64,000 bases of DNA, from positions 62,001 through 126,000 of the forward strand of contig NZ_BJNE01000007.1 of NCBI RefSeq assembly GCF_006539525.1, read 5' to 3'. The notes beneath the pieces are model-generated. The model did no database searches. It had not been told where the DNA came from and saw only the letters and a program-made list of their open reading frames with translations. The position numbers were made by a program, and so were the translations under genes. Source of the DNA: Glutamicibacter nicotianae (GTDB taxonomy: Bacteria; Actinomycetota; Actinomycetes; Actinomycetales; Micrococcaceae). Positions 1 through 8,183 of this stretch are shown here, in pieces (position 1 is the first letter of the stretch; each line of letters starts with the position of its first letter).

Positions 1-2
1 CA

Positions 3-485
3 TTCATACTGAGCATTGTCCTGCTGTTGTCGGCCAAGGTTGGGTTCAAGCAACTGCGCATGCCATTGATGTCGTTGGCCATGATCCTCAGCGTGGTGTT
101 TGTTCTCCTGGGATTGCAAACAGATTGGGGCAATGCCATAGTTTCGGTTCTGCGGCTCCTGACCATGTGCTTGTTTGCGTATTCTGTCAGCCTGACCACA
201 AGCTTCGACGCCATGCTGGAACTGTTCCAGCAGGTTGCATCTCCCCTACGTTTCATCGGGGCGAATCCTGCGCAAATCGCCTTGGGTTTATCCATGACTA
301 TTCGCTTCATTCCGGAATTGAAAAAGGTATATCTGGAAGTTAGCGAGGCACAGCATGCTCGTGGCCTGGGCAACAACCCGTTGGCCGTGAGCGTTCCGCT
401 AGTGATCAGGTCACTAAAAATCGCAGACGAAACAGCTGAGGCGCTCGACGCCCGCGGCTACGATTCAGCTCCATACCGACGCTAG
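3..485 (+). CDS. bioN: Energy-coupling factor transmembrane protein, EcfT/BioN type (5' partial)
   Basis: The reading frame is open from the first bases of the window, so the N-terminus lies outside; 160 residues are visible against about 200 or more for the family. EcfT is the membrane scaffold that couples ECF ATPases to a substrate-binding S component. The visible part has several hydrophobic stretches and, near the C-terminus, the two Ala-Arg-Gly coupling motifs of the family: QHARGLG at about residues 118-123 and LDARGY at about 149-153. BioY follows 43 bp downstream, so the substrate is most likely biotin. The ATPase gene (bioM) is presumably upstream, outside the window. A TTG at 27 is only an internal codon. 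Confidence 0.85.
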   Translation, partial: FILSIVLLLSAKVGFKQLRMPLMSLAMILSVVFVLLGLQTDWGNAIVSVLRLLTMCLFAYSVSLTTSFDAMLELFQQVASPLRFIGANPAQIALGLSMTIRFIPELKKVYLEVSEAQHARGLGNNPLAVSVPLVIRSLKIADETAEALDARGYDSAPYRR

Positions 486-528
486 TCCATTTGTCCTTCA
501 ACCTCACTCGCACTGACAAGGAATTCTT

Positions 529-1110
529 ATGCCAACGAAAACCGACTCAACATCGCAGACGCGCAACACTGTCTATGTAGCGGTCTTTGCCGCAATGATC
601 GCCGCTATGGGGCTCCTCCCGCCCATAACGCTGGGAATCATCCCTGTGCCGATTACCCTGCAAACTCTCGGTGTCATGCTGGCCGGTGCGTTGCTTGGGC
701 CGTGGCGCGGAGCATTGGCCTCACTTGTGGTGGTTGTCCTGTCATTGGCAGGATTGCCCCTGTTATCTGGTGGACGCGGAGGGCTCGGCGTCCTCTTCGG
801 GCCGACCGGAGGTTACCTCGTTGGCTGGATTTTCGGCTCCCTCGTTATCGGAGCACTCTTCAAATACTGGGTCCTGCGCAATGAAAATAAGGGTGTCCGA
901 TTCGTGTCCGGACTGATCTCGGTGCTCCTCGGGGGCGTCGTTGTCATCTACTTGTTCGGAGTTCCGTGGACCGCGGCTACTACCGGGCTTGGTCTGGGAA
1001 CTTCGCTGCTGGGCTCGCTCGGCTTCCTGCCAGGGGACGTCTTCAAGGCTGTCGTGACGACATTGGTGGCATTGACCGTGCATCGCAGCTACCGCGGGTT
1101 GATGGGCTAG
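529..1110 (+). CDS. bioY: Biotin ECF transporter S component BioY
   Basis: The 193-residue integral membrane protein matches BioY in length and character, with hydrophobic helices and the glycine-rich central region GPTGGYLVGW typical of the family. BioY is the high-affinity biotin-binding subunit and works with the EcfT scaffold and ATPases. ATG start preceded by an AAGGAA ribosome-binding site. It sits between bioN and an acyl-CoA ligase gene that starts 5 bp after its stop, so the four genes look like one operon. No obvious BirA or BioR operator could be assigned, since the operon promoter is outside the window. Confidence 0.9.
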   Translation: MPTKTDSTSQTRNTVYVAVFAAMIAAMGLLPPITLGIIPVPITLQTLGVMLAGALLGPWRGALASLVVVVLSLAGLPLLSGGRGGLGVLFGPTGGYLVGWIFGSLVIGALFKYWVLRNENKGVRFVSGLISVLLGGVVVIYLFGVPWTAATTGLGLGTSLLGSLGFLPGDVFKAVVTTLVALTVHRSYRGLMG

Positions 1111-1114
1111 TTCC

Positions 1115-2557
1115 GTGGAACTGTGGCAGTCGCTGGCGAGGTGGGCCGACCAACAACCGGATCGCCTTGCCGTGCTGACTCCTGGAAGACAGCTGACCTA
1201 CGGGCAGCTAAAGAGGAGAAGCAGCGCTATCGCCCGGCAGCTGGATTCATTGCAGAGCACTCGCATTGGTGCGCGTACCAGCGACCCAATAGAAATGGCC
1301 ATCGCCTTCTACGCCATTGCGGCCAGTGGCAAAACGTTGGTTGTCATTGACCCCGCTTGGCCCGAGAATTTGGCAAGCACGATGGCAGCGAGCCTTCACT
1401 GCAAGTACATGATTGAATCTCCCAATTTGACGACATTGCCCGGGGTATCAAGGCTCATGGCATTTCCAGAGTCGCCGGCGGACGACGACTACGTCGCGTC
1501 CGCGGCAAACTTATCCGGTTCCCGCGACTTGCTAGTCATATGCACTTCGGGAAGCTCATCGCGGCCCAAACCGGTAGTCCGGACGGTTGGCTCCTGGGAA
1601 GAATCCTTGAGTGCAGGTTCCCGAATCCTGGGCGCTTCGCTCGATCAGGCCACGCTCTGCCCGAGTCCAATATCCCATGGCCTGGGACTGTACGCGATGG
1701 TCGAATCCGTTCATTCTGGCGGCACATTCTTGGCTACCGGAAAATGGGATCTGAACGGCATGAGGTCGTTGCTCTCTCAGTCCAGTTGCACCCGCATCGT
1801 CAGTGTCCCGACAATTCTCAGGAGGGTGCTTGAGCTGGCCGAGCCGACTTTTCTGTCCAACCTGCTAGTAGTTGTCAGTGGCGGCGAGGCGCTGCACCAA
1901 GAAACAGTGCAATTGCTTCATGAGATCGCCCCTATGGCACGTTGCGTTGAATACTTCGGAAGCAGCGAACACAGCCTCATCGCCTATCGCGAACGCAAAC
2001 CCGACCAGCCCGCATCACCATATTTCGAAGGCCAGTTGTTTCCAGGAGTTCGGGCACACATCCATGGCAAAGATTCTGCTACCGGTTTCGGCCTGCTCTA
2101 TATCGATAGCCCTTTCAATGCCAAAGGCTACGATGCCAGCTCGGAAGCGTCCGTTTCCCGATGCGGCAAGTCGATCGGCATCGGAGATCGTGCGATGCTG
2201 GCGTCGGGTTCAGCCCGCGTCGTGCTCGCTCGCCGCAACGACGAGATGATGAATCTCAACGGCAACAATATCCACCCCGGTGAAGTCAGCGCAGCACTGG
2301 AATCCGTCGGACTGCCCAACGCCATCGTACGACTAGATGAATCGGGTCCTGAACCCCAAATGGTGGCGTACACCGTTTCGCCACCACGCAGTCGGTCCAC
2401 GCTTGTCTCCGGCCTCGGGCAACATTTGTCGCGATACAAGATCCCTCACCGGATTACGTACCTGAGATCGTGGCCGGAAACCTTCAGCGGCAAATTGAAT
2501 ACCGCGGCGTTGAATGACCAGGGCTTGGACATCGAACGGAGCGACTGGCTCAGATGA
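1115..2557 (+). CDS. AMP-forming acyl-CoA ligase, BioY-linked
   Basis: A 480-residue member of the acyl-adenylate-forming superfamily. Visible core motifs are the phosphate-binding loop CTSGSSSRPKP (about 143-153), the substrate/adenine motif YFGSSEHS (280-287), a GD pair at 357-358, the hinge region around RRNDEMMNLNGNNIHPGE (373-390) and the C-terminal lysine motif FSGKLN (Lys460). Such enzymes activate a carboxylate as an acyl-AMP and transfer it to CoA or a carrier. GTG start 4 bp after bioY; its stop overlaps the thiolase ATG by 4 bp, implying translational coupling. The family resembles the ligase encoded beside BioY in Bacillus subtilis (yhfT). A pimelate or related acyl substrate is only an inference. 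Confidence 0.8.
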   Translation: MELWQSLARWADQQPDRLAVLTPGRQLTYGQLKRRSSAIARQLDSLQSTRIGARTSDPIEMAIAFYAIAASGKTLVVIDPAWPENLASTMAASLHCKYMIESPNLTTLPGVSRLMAFPESPADDDYVASAANLSGSRDLLVICTSGSSSRPKPVVRTVGSWEESLSAGSRILGASLDQATLCPSPISHGLGLYAMVESVHSGGTFLATGKWDLNGMRSLLSQSSCTRIVSVPTILRRVLELAEPTFLSNLLVVVSGGEALHQETVQLLHEIAPMARCVEYFGSSEHSLIAYRERKPDQPASPYFEGQLFPGVRAHIHGKDSATGFGLLYIDSPFNAKGYDASSEASVSRCGKSIGIGDRAMLASGSARVVLARRNDEMMNLNGNNIHPGEVSAALESVGLPNAIVRLDESGPEPQMVAYTVSPPRSRSTLVSGLGQHLSRYKIPHRITYLRSWPETFSGKLNTAALNDQGLDIERSDWLR

Positions 2558-3735
2558 ACAAGGCATACATCATTGACGCGGCACGTACCCCGATCGTCAG
2601 GGCAGGCAAAGAATTCTCCCGGGTTGGTGCTGATCATCTGCTTGCGCAGGTGATCAATACGCTATTGGAACGAACCGGAATTTCTCCTGCTCAAGTCGAC
2701 CATGTGTTTGCAGGAAACGCGGCTGGTCCGGGAGGAAATATTGCCCGCGTGTCTGCGTTGGCATCGGTACTGCCGAACACTGTCGGCGCGACGAGCATTG
2801 ATGCCCAATGCGCTAGTGGATTGGACGCCATTGCAGCCGGTGCCCGAATGATCCGCTGCGGTGAAGCCCATGTTGTTGTGGCAGGCGGAGTGGAGTCCGT
2901 GAGTACGGCTCCGTGGCGCGTCGAAAAGCAATCATCCGTTGTCGATCCGCCAAGGCTATACTCGCGTGCGCGATTCACCCCGGCTCCCGATCCAGATCCC
3001 GACATGGGCGTTGCCGCGGAAGCCATTGCCCAGTCCAAGGCGATTACCCAGGAACGTCAAGACGAGTTCGCTTTGCGCAGCCATCGACGTGCCCTGCGCG
3101 CTCAATCTGCCGGACTCTTCGCGGATGAGCTCGTTTCCATCGGCACGAGTAGCGGACGAATCGCGTCTGACGCCTGCCCCAGGTCCGGGCTGACACTCCG
3201 AAAGCTCGCAGCACTCAAGCCCGCCTTCGTACCCGGTGGCACGGTCACGGCGGGAAACTCCTGCCCGATCAATGACGGGGCGGCCGCGGTGATCTTGGTC
3301 AGCGGACAAATGCGCCGGGCGCTGAAAGCGAACTTTGCACTGCGATATCTGGCCTCAGCGCACGGTGCCTGCGATCCCGAGATTCTTGGAATGGCGGCAG
3401 TGCCGGCTTACCGAAAGCTGATCAGTCTCTTGCCGTCTGCCACCGCATCCGGCACTCCCCTCATTGAATTCAATGAAGCCTTTGCCGTTCAGGCGCTCGC
3501 ATGCCTCGATGAATTGGGAATTCCAGAGCAAAACGTGAATCTCAATGGCGGAGCCTTGGCATTGGGCCATCCATACGGTGCCAGCGGTGCAATTCTGACT
3601 ACACGCTTGTTTTGGCAGTCGCAGCAGGCCCAAGTGGATGGCCAGCAAGCCATAGCCCTCATGGCTGCTGCCGGTGGTACCGGAAGCGCCCTTGCATTCG
3701 AGTCAACCCTTCATCTGGATTTCAATGACTGTTAA
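2554..3735 (+). CDS. Thiolase-fold protein lacking the second catalytic cysteine
   Basis: A 393-residue thiolase-family protein. The acylation cysteine is present in QCASGLDA (Cys86), as are the NEAF motif and the GHPYGASGA histidine motif near residue 340. The C-terminal motif, normally C-x-GGGQG with the proton-shuttling cysteine, reads AAAGGTGSA here, putting alanine at residue 371 where cysteine is expected. It may therefore not catalyse ordinary Claisen condensation or thiolysis efficiently, or it may belong to a divergent subfamily. It overlaps the upstream ligase gene by 4 bp. The order BioY, acyl-CoA ligase, thiolase parallels yhfU-yhfT-yhfS of Bacillus subtilis. Its stop abuts the convergent DUF59 gene. 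Confidence 0.8.
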   Translation: MNKAYIIDAARTPIVRAGKEFSRVGADHLLAQVINTLLERTGISPAQVDHVFAGNAAGPGGNIARVSALASVLPNTVGATSIDAQCASGLDAIAAGARMIRCGEAHVVVAGGVESVSTAPWRVEKQSSVVDPPRLYSRARFTPAPDPDPDMGVAAEAIAQSKAITQERQDEFALRSHRRALRAQSAGLFADELVSIGTSSGRIASDACPRSGLTLRKLAALKPAFVPGGTVTAGNSCPINDGAAAVILVSGQMRRALKANFALRYLASAHGACDPEILGMAAVPAYRKLISLLPSATASGTPLIEFNEAFAVQALACLDELGIPEQNVNLNGGALALGHPYGASGAILTTRLFWQSQQAQVDGQQAIALMAAAGGTGSALAFESTLHLDFNDC

Positions 3736-3736
3736 G

Positions 3737-4090
3737 TTAGATATTGAACCCTAGCGCTCTCATTTGATCCCGACCATCATCGGTGATGCGCTCCGGACCC
3801 CACGGCGGCGTCCAAACCCAAGTAATAATGTGATTCTCGACGAGATCTTTCAGTGCTTCATCGATCTGCGCTTCAAGAATCTCGGTCAGCGGGCACGCAG
3901 GAGTTGTCAATGTCAGGTCAATGTCCAGAACGGAGTCGTCGCTAAAACGCAACCCGTAGAGCAGGCCCAAATCAACGATATTGACTCCCAGCTCGGGGTC
4001 AATTACGTCCTTGAGCGCCTCTTCGATTTCTCCTAGCGGACGTCCTGCGTGGGCACTCGCATCTGGTGCTGTTCCAGTCATGCTGGACAT
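3737..4090 (-). CDS. DUF59/MIP18-family Fe-S assembly protein, second SufT-like paralog
   Basis: A 117-residue DUF59 protein. The core reads DPELGVNIVDLGLLYGL followed by LTLTTPACPLTE with the conserved cysteine, and it ends in WGPERITDDGRDQMRALGFN. Members assist maturation or transfer of iron-sulfur clusters. It is very similar to the neighbouring protein at 4265-4609, with identical C-terminal blocks, so the pair looks like a tandem duplication. A strong AGGAGG ribosome-binding site lies just upstream of its ATG. A terminator separates it from the suf operon, and the 174-bp AT-rich spacer suggests its own promoter. A candidate iron box sits in that spacer. Confidence 0.85.
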   Translation of the reverse strand: MSSMTGTAPDASAHAGRPLGEIEEALKDVIDPELGVNIVDLGLLYGLRFSDDSVLDIDLTLTTPACPLTEILEAQIDEALKDLVENHIITWVWTPPWGPERITDDGRDQMRALGFNI

Positions 4091-4102
4091 CTCAATCCTC
4101 CT

Positions 4103-4121
4103 AGAGGTATGCCTAATTTAA
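4103..4121. promoter_or_regulatory. Candidate DtxR/IdeR-type iron box
   Basis: Compared with the classical consensus TTAGGTTAGCCTAACCTAA, this 19-bp window matches at 13 positions, including the core AGGT..GCCTAA. It lies directly upstream of the AGGAGG ribosome-binding site (4097-4102) of the second DUF59 gene, in an AT-rich stretch that probably holds its promoter. Occupancy by an iron-loaded DtxR-family repressor would make this paralog an iron-starvation gene. The match was made by eye and is not proof of binding. Confidence 0.35.
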
Positions 4122-4210
4122 TTAAACGCAACTTTACGCACGTTTTTCTGATTTTTCGACCCTTTCAGCAGGATGCTCAGGGCGAATACAGCAGAGGCTC
4201 AGCATTAACG

Positions 4211-4245
4211 AACAAAACCGCGTACCCTTTCGGTGATACGCGGTT
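4211..4245 (-). terminator. Rho-independent terminator of the suf operon
   Basis: A 9-bp perfect stem (4216-4224 with 4237-4245) with a 12-nt loop is followed on the minus strand by TTTTGTT. It lies 20 bp past the stop of the sufT gene and separates the suf operon from the second DUF59 paralog. Confidence 0.75.
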
Positions 4246-4264
4246 CTGTTCTCTTCAGGCGTGA

Positions 4265-4609
4265 TTAGATGTTGAAGCCCAGGGCTCGCATCTGATCGCG
4301 ACCGTCATCGGTGATTCGTTCTGGACCCCAAGGCGGCATCCAGACCCAGTTCAGACGGTGGTCGTCTACAACGCTCTCCAGCGCCTTGGCAACCTGCTCT
4401 TCGATGATATCGGTGAGCGGGCAGGCGGCAGTGGTCAACGTGAGGTCCAGCAAAAGCACACCGTCATCAGCGTACTTCAGGCCATATAGCAAGCCCAGGT
4501 CGACAATGTTGACACCCAATTCCGGGTCAATGACGTCCTTGAGCGCTTCCTCAACGTCTTCCAGAGGAGTCGTAGCGGCTCCCGTGCTCTGTTCGGTCGA
4601 TTCGCTCAT
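4265..4609 (-). CDS. sufT: SUF-associated DUF59 protein SufT
   Basis: A 114-residue DUF59/MIP18 protein with DPELGVNIVDLGLLYGL, the conserved cysteine in LTTAACPLTD, and the C-terminal PPWGPERITDDG block. In Actinobacteria the last gene of the suf operon commonly encodes this family, thought to act as an accessory factor in Fe-S cluster maturation. It starts 10 bp after the sufC stop and is clearly part of that operon. The usual cysteine desulfurase (sufS) and scaffold (sufU) genes, normally between sufC and this gene, are not here. A near-identical paralog lies just downstream. Confidence 0.85.
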   Translation of the reverse strand: MSESTEQSTGAATTPLEDVEEALKDVIDPELGVNIVDLGLLYGLKYADDGVLLLDLTLTTAACPLTDIIEEQVAKALESVVDDHRLNWVWMPPWGPERITDDGRDQMRALGFNI

Positions 4610-4619
4610 GACTGTACCC

Positions 4620-5378
4620 TTAGGCCTTGACGTTCAGGTAACGGTCGTAGCCTTCTTCTTCCAGACGGTCAGCCAGCTCTGGACCGCCCTCTTCGGCTAC
4701 CTTGCCGTCAACGAACACGTGCACGAACTCTGGCTTGATGTAGCGCAGAATGCGGGTGTAGTGGGTGATCAGCAGGGTGCCCATCTCGTTCTCGGCCTGC
4801 GCGCGGTTGACGCCCTCGGAGACAACCTTCAGAGCGTCGACATCCAGGCCTGAGTCGGTCTCGTCCAGCACTGCGAACTTAGGCTTGAACAGTTCCAGCT
4901 GCAGGATTTCGACACGCTTCTTCTCACCACCGGAGAAGCCTTCGTTCACGTTGCGCTGCGCGAAGTCGGCATCGATCTTCAGCTTGGTCATCGCTTCCTT
5001 GACGTCCTTGGTCCAGGTACGCAGCTTAGGAGCTTCGCCGTCGATTGCGGTTTTTGCGGTACGCAGGAAGTTGGTCATGGTTACGCCTGGCACCTCTACC
5101 GGGTACTGCATAGCCAGGAACAGTCCAGCCTTTGCACGCTCGTCAACGCTCATCTCCAGGACATCTTCACCGTCGAGGGTGATGGAGCCGGAGGTGACGT
5201 TGTAGCGCGGGTGGCCAGCGATGGTCGATGCCAGGGTCGACTTGCCCGAGCCGTTGGGGCCCATGATTGCGTGGGTTTCGCCGGTCTTGATGGTCAGGGT
5301 TACACCCTTGAGAATTTCCTTCTCGCCCTGCTCGGTGTCAATCGAGACGTGCAGGTCCTTGATTTCCAGAGTAGACAT
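4620..5378 (-). CDS. sufC: Fe-S cluster assembly ATPase SufC
   Basis: A 252-residue ABC-type ATPase that powers the SufBCD scaffold complex in the cytoplasm. Walker A is GPNGSGKST (40-48), the family signature FSGGEKKR (148-155) and Walker B VLDETDSGLD (170-179), the ETDSGLD form being typical of SufC rather than of transporters. No membrane partner gene is present. It lies 61 bp downstream of sufD and 10 bp upstream of sufT. Full length and intact. Confidence 0.96.
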   Translation of the reverse strand: MSTLEIKDLHVSIDTEQGEKEILKGVTLTIKTGETHAIMGPNGSGKSTLASTIAGHPRYNVTSGSITLDGEDVLEMSVDERAKAGLFLAMQYPVEVPGVTMTNFLRTAKTAIDGEAPKLRTWTKDVKEAMTKLKIDADFAQRNVNEGFSGGEKKRVEILQLELFKPKFAVLDETDSGLDVDALKVVSEGVNRAQAENEMGTLLITHYTRILRYIKPEFVHVFVDGKVAEEGGPELADRLEEEGYDRYLNVKA

Positions 5379-5439
5379 ACGTCGTTCCGTTTCTTTCTAA
5401 AAAGCGCTAAGGCTAAAAAGCTGGTGAAGCAGGCACTAG

Positions 5440-6720
5440 CTAGTTGCTAGTTGCAGCCAATTCTTCTTCGATGGTTTCGGTCAGACGCTCCTGCAGAGCC
5501 TCATCGCCAATCTGCTGAACAATTTCGTTCAGGAATCCGCGCACTACCAGGCGGCGAGCGGTCTTTTCATCGATACCGCGAGCCATCAAGTAGAAGAGGT
5601 GCTCGTCGTCGAAGCGGCCGGTGGTCGATGCGTGGCCAGCACCATCGATCAAGCCGGTTTCGATTTCCAGGTTTGGAACCGAATCGGCGCGGGCGCCATC
5701 GGTCAGAACCAGGTTGCGGTTGGCTTCGTAGGAGTCGGTGCCCACAGCAGCCTTCTGGATCAGCACATCGCCAACCCAGACGGTGTGCGCGTCCTTGCCC
5801 TGCAATGCACCCTTGTACAGCACGTTCGACTTGCAGTTGGCCACAGCGTGGTCAACGAACAGGCGGTGCTCCAGGTGCTGGCCGGCATCAGCGAAGTACA
5901 GGCCGTAGAGCTCGATCTCAGCGCGTTCGCCAGTGAAGCGGGCCGATGGGTTCACACGAACCAGGTCGCCACCGAAGGACACGGCGATGTGCTTGAAGGA
6001 AGCGCCAGCTGCAACCAGTGCCTGCTGCGAGGACGCGTGGACTGCGTCATCTTCCCAAGCCTGCAGCGAGATCACGGTCAGGCGTGCGTTGGCCTGGACG
6101 TCGAACTCGACGTTCTGGGCCAGCACTGCCGAACCTACGTGATCCAGCACGACGGTAGCTTCGGAGTTCTCCTCGGCGACAACGATCACGTGCTGGGCTG
6201 CCGCTGCCAGCGACTCGCCGGTGATGCGCAGAGTTGCCTTGGCACCCTCGGCATTCTTCGGGATGGTAACCACGTGGGTCTCGGAAGCGTACTTCCAGGC
6301 GTTTGCCGACACGCGGTCATCCGGGGTGTGCGCAACGCCGTTCAGGGCATCGTCAGCCGCAACAACCGACAGCTTGGCGATGTCGTTGCCGGTCAGCTCG
6401 ATCTTCGGAGCTGCGCCGGTGAGCTCATCGGTATGCAGGCCCTTGAGGCGCTTGAGCGGGGTGAAGCGCCAGTCCTCTTCACGGCCGGTCAGCTTGGCGA
6501 AATCATCAACGTTGGTGCTGGTCGGTCGACCAGCACGCGACGAATCCGGAACGCCAACGCCGCCGCCATGGCTGTGCGCCTTGGTGGAGGCGCCAGCCAG
6601 CGGCGAGCCGCCGTTGTCGTTGATCGGCGAAAGGTCTTCGCCCTCTTCGGTGAAACCAGGAATCGATGGTGCGCCGATGCGCGCCTTCTCTTCTGGGATA
6701 TGGGTGGTGGTCTCCGACAT
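5440..6720 (-). CDS. sufD: Fe-S cluster assembly protein SufD
   Basis: A 426-residue SufBD-family protein. The C-terminal half carries the family beta-helix and the ending ARGIDEKTARRLVVRGFLNEIV, close to the corresponding region in SufB. SufD pairs with SufB to form the scaffold on which clusters are built with SufC ATPase. The first 70 or so residues are polar, low in complexity and include HSHGGG, unlike SufB. It starts 2 bp after the sufB stop, indicating co-translation. Confidence 0.95.
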   Translation of the reverse strand: MSETTTHIPEEKARIGAPSIPGFTEEGEDLSPINDNGGSPLAGASTKAHSHGGGVGVPDSSRAGRPTSTNVDDFAKLTGREEDWRFTPLKRLKGLHTDELTGAAPKIELTGNDIAKLSVVAADDALNGVAHTPDDRVSANAWKYASETHVVTIPKNAEGAKATLRITGESLAAAAQHVIVVAEENSEATVVLDHVGSAVLAQNVEFDVQANARLTVISLQAWEDDAVHASSQQALVAAGASFKHIAVSFGGDLVRVNPSARFTGERAEIELYGLYFADAGQHLEHRLFVDHAVANCKSNVLYKGALQGKDAHTVWVGDVLIQKAAVGTDSYEANRNLVLTDGARADSVPNLEIETGLIDGAGHASTTGRFDDEHLFYLMARGIDEKTARRLVVRGFLNEIVQQIGDEALQERLTETIEEELAATSN

Positions 6721-6722
6721 TC

Positions 6723-8183
6723 TTAGCCGACCGATCCTTCCATCTGAAGTTCAATAAGGCGGTTCAGTTCCAGCGCGTACTCCATCGGCAGCTCGCGTGC
6801 AATTGGCTCGACGAAGCCGCGCACGATCATTGCCATGGCCTCGTCCTCGGCCAGGCCGCGGGACTGCAGGTAGAACAGCTGTTCCTCGGACACGCGGGAA
6901 ACCGTTGCCTCGTGGCCCATGGTCACGTCATCCTCGCGGACGTCGATGTATGGATAGGTATCCGAACGCGAGATCTGGTCAACCAGCAATGCGTCGCAGA
7001 CCACCGAGTTCTTGGTGCCCTTGGCGCCTTCCTGGACCTGTACCAGGCCGCGGTAGGCCGAACGGCCGCCATTGCGGGCTACCGACTTGGCAACAATTGC
7101 CGAGGAGGTGTTCGGTGCAATGTGGACCATCTTGGATCCGGTGTCCTGGTGCTGGCCTTCGCCGGCGAAGGCGATGGACAGGGTCTCGCCCTTGGCGTGC
7201 TCGCCCACCAGGTAGACAGCCGGGTACTTCATGGTGACCTTTGAGCCGATGTTGCCATCGAACCATTCCATGGTGGCGCCTTCTTCACAGATAGCACGCT
7301 TGGTCACCAGGTTGTACACGTTGTTGGACCAGTTCTGGATCGTCGTGTAGCGGACGCGGGCGTTCTTCTTCACGATGATTTCCACAACAGCCGAGTGCAG
7401 CGAGTCCGACTGGTAGATCGGCGCGGTGCAACCCTCGATGTAGTGCACGTATGAGCCCTCATCGGCGATGATCAGGGTACGTTCGAACTGGCCCATGTTT
7501 TCCGTGTTGATACGGAAGTAAGCCTGCAGCGGGATTTCCACGTGGACGCCCTTCGGGACGTACACGAACGAGCCGCCGGACCATACGGCGGTGTTCAGCG
7601 AAGCGAACTTGTTGTCGCCTGCTGGAATGACCGAGCCGAAGTACTCCTGGAAGATCTCCGGGTGTTCCTTCAGACCGGTATCGGTGTCAAGGAAGATGAC
7701 GCCCTGTGCTTCAAGGTCCTCACGCAGCTGGTGGTAGACGACCTCGGACTCGTACTGGGCGGCAACACCGGAAACCAGGCGTTGTTTTTCAGCCTCGGGG
7801 ATGCCCAGTTTGTCGTAGGTGTTCTTGATGTCTTCTGGAAGATCTTCCCACGAGGTTGCCTGCTTCTCGGTGGAACGCACGAAGTACTTGATGTTGTCGA
7901 AATCAATACCCGAGAGGTCTGGACCCCAGGTAGGCATTGGCTTGCGATCGAAGTACTTCAGCGCCTTCTGGCGACGCTCCAGCATCCATTCTGGCTCGGA
8001 CTTCAGGGCAGAAATATTCGCCACTACGTCCTTGTCAACGCCACGGCGCGCATTTGCACCCGCGTCGTTCTTATCTGACCAGCCGTACTCGTAATTGCCG
8101 ATTCCGTGGAGTTCGGGGTTCTTCTCCAGAATCTCGGAAATTACACCCGGGTCGGCAGACTCCTGTGCAATCTGATCCGTCAT
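6723..8183 (-). CDS. sufB: Fe-S cluster assembly scaffold SufB
   Basis: A 486-residue SufB. It has the N-terminal region with the YGWSDKNDA motif, a conserved middle [10 protein letters not shown] and the C-terminal block [21 protein letters not shown]. SufB is the main scaffold subunit and accepts sulfur and iron for de novo cluster assembly. Its ATG overlaps the sufR stop by 4 bp, so repressor and first structural gene are translationally coupled, as in other actinobacterial suf operons. No intein is present, in contrast to the mycobacterial sufB. Confidence 0.97.
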   Translation of the reverse strand: MTDQIAQESADPGVISEILEKNPELHGIGNYEYGWSDKNDAGANARRGVDKDVVANISALKSEPEWMLERRQKALKYFDRKPMPTWGPDLSGIDFDNIKYFVRSTEKQATSWEDLPEDIKNTYDKLGIPEAEKQRLVSGVAAQYESEVVYHQLREDLEAQGVIFLDTDTGLKEHPEIFQEYFGSVIPAGDNKFASLNTAVWSGGSFVYVPKGVHVEIPLQAYFRINTENMGQFERTLIIADEGSYVHYIEGCTAPIYQSDSLHSAVVEIIVKKNARVRYTTIQNWSNNVYNLVTKRAICEEGATMEWFDGNIGSKVTMKYPAVYLVGEHAKGETLSIAFAGEGQHQDTGSKMVHIAPNTSSAIVAKSVARNGGRSAYRGLVQVQEGAKGTKNSVVCDALLVDQISRSDTYPYIDVREDDVTMGHEATVSRVSEEQLFYLQSRGLAEDEAMAMIVRGFVEPIARELPMEYALELNRLIELQMEGSVG

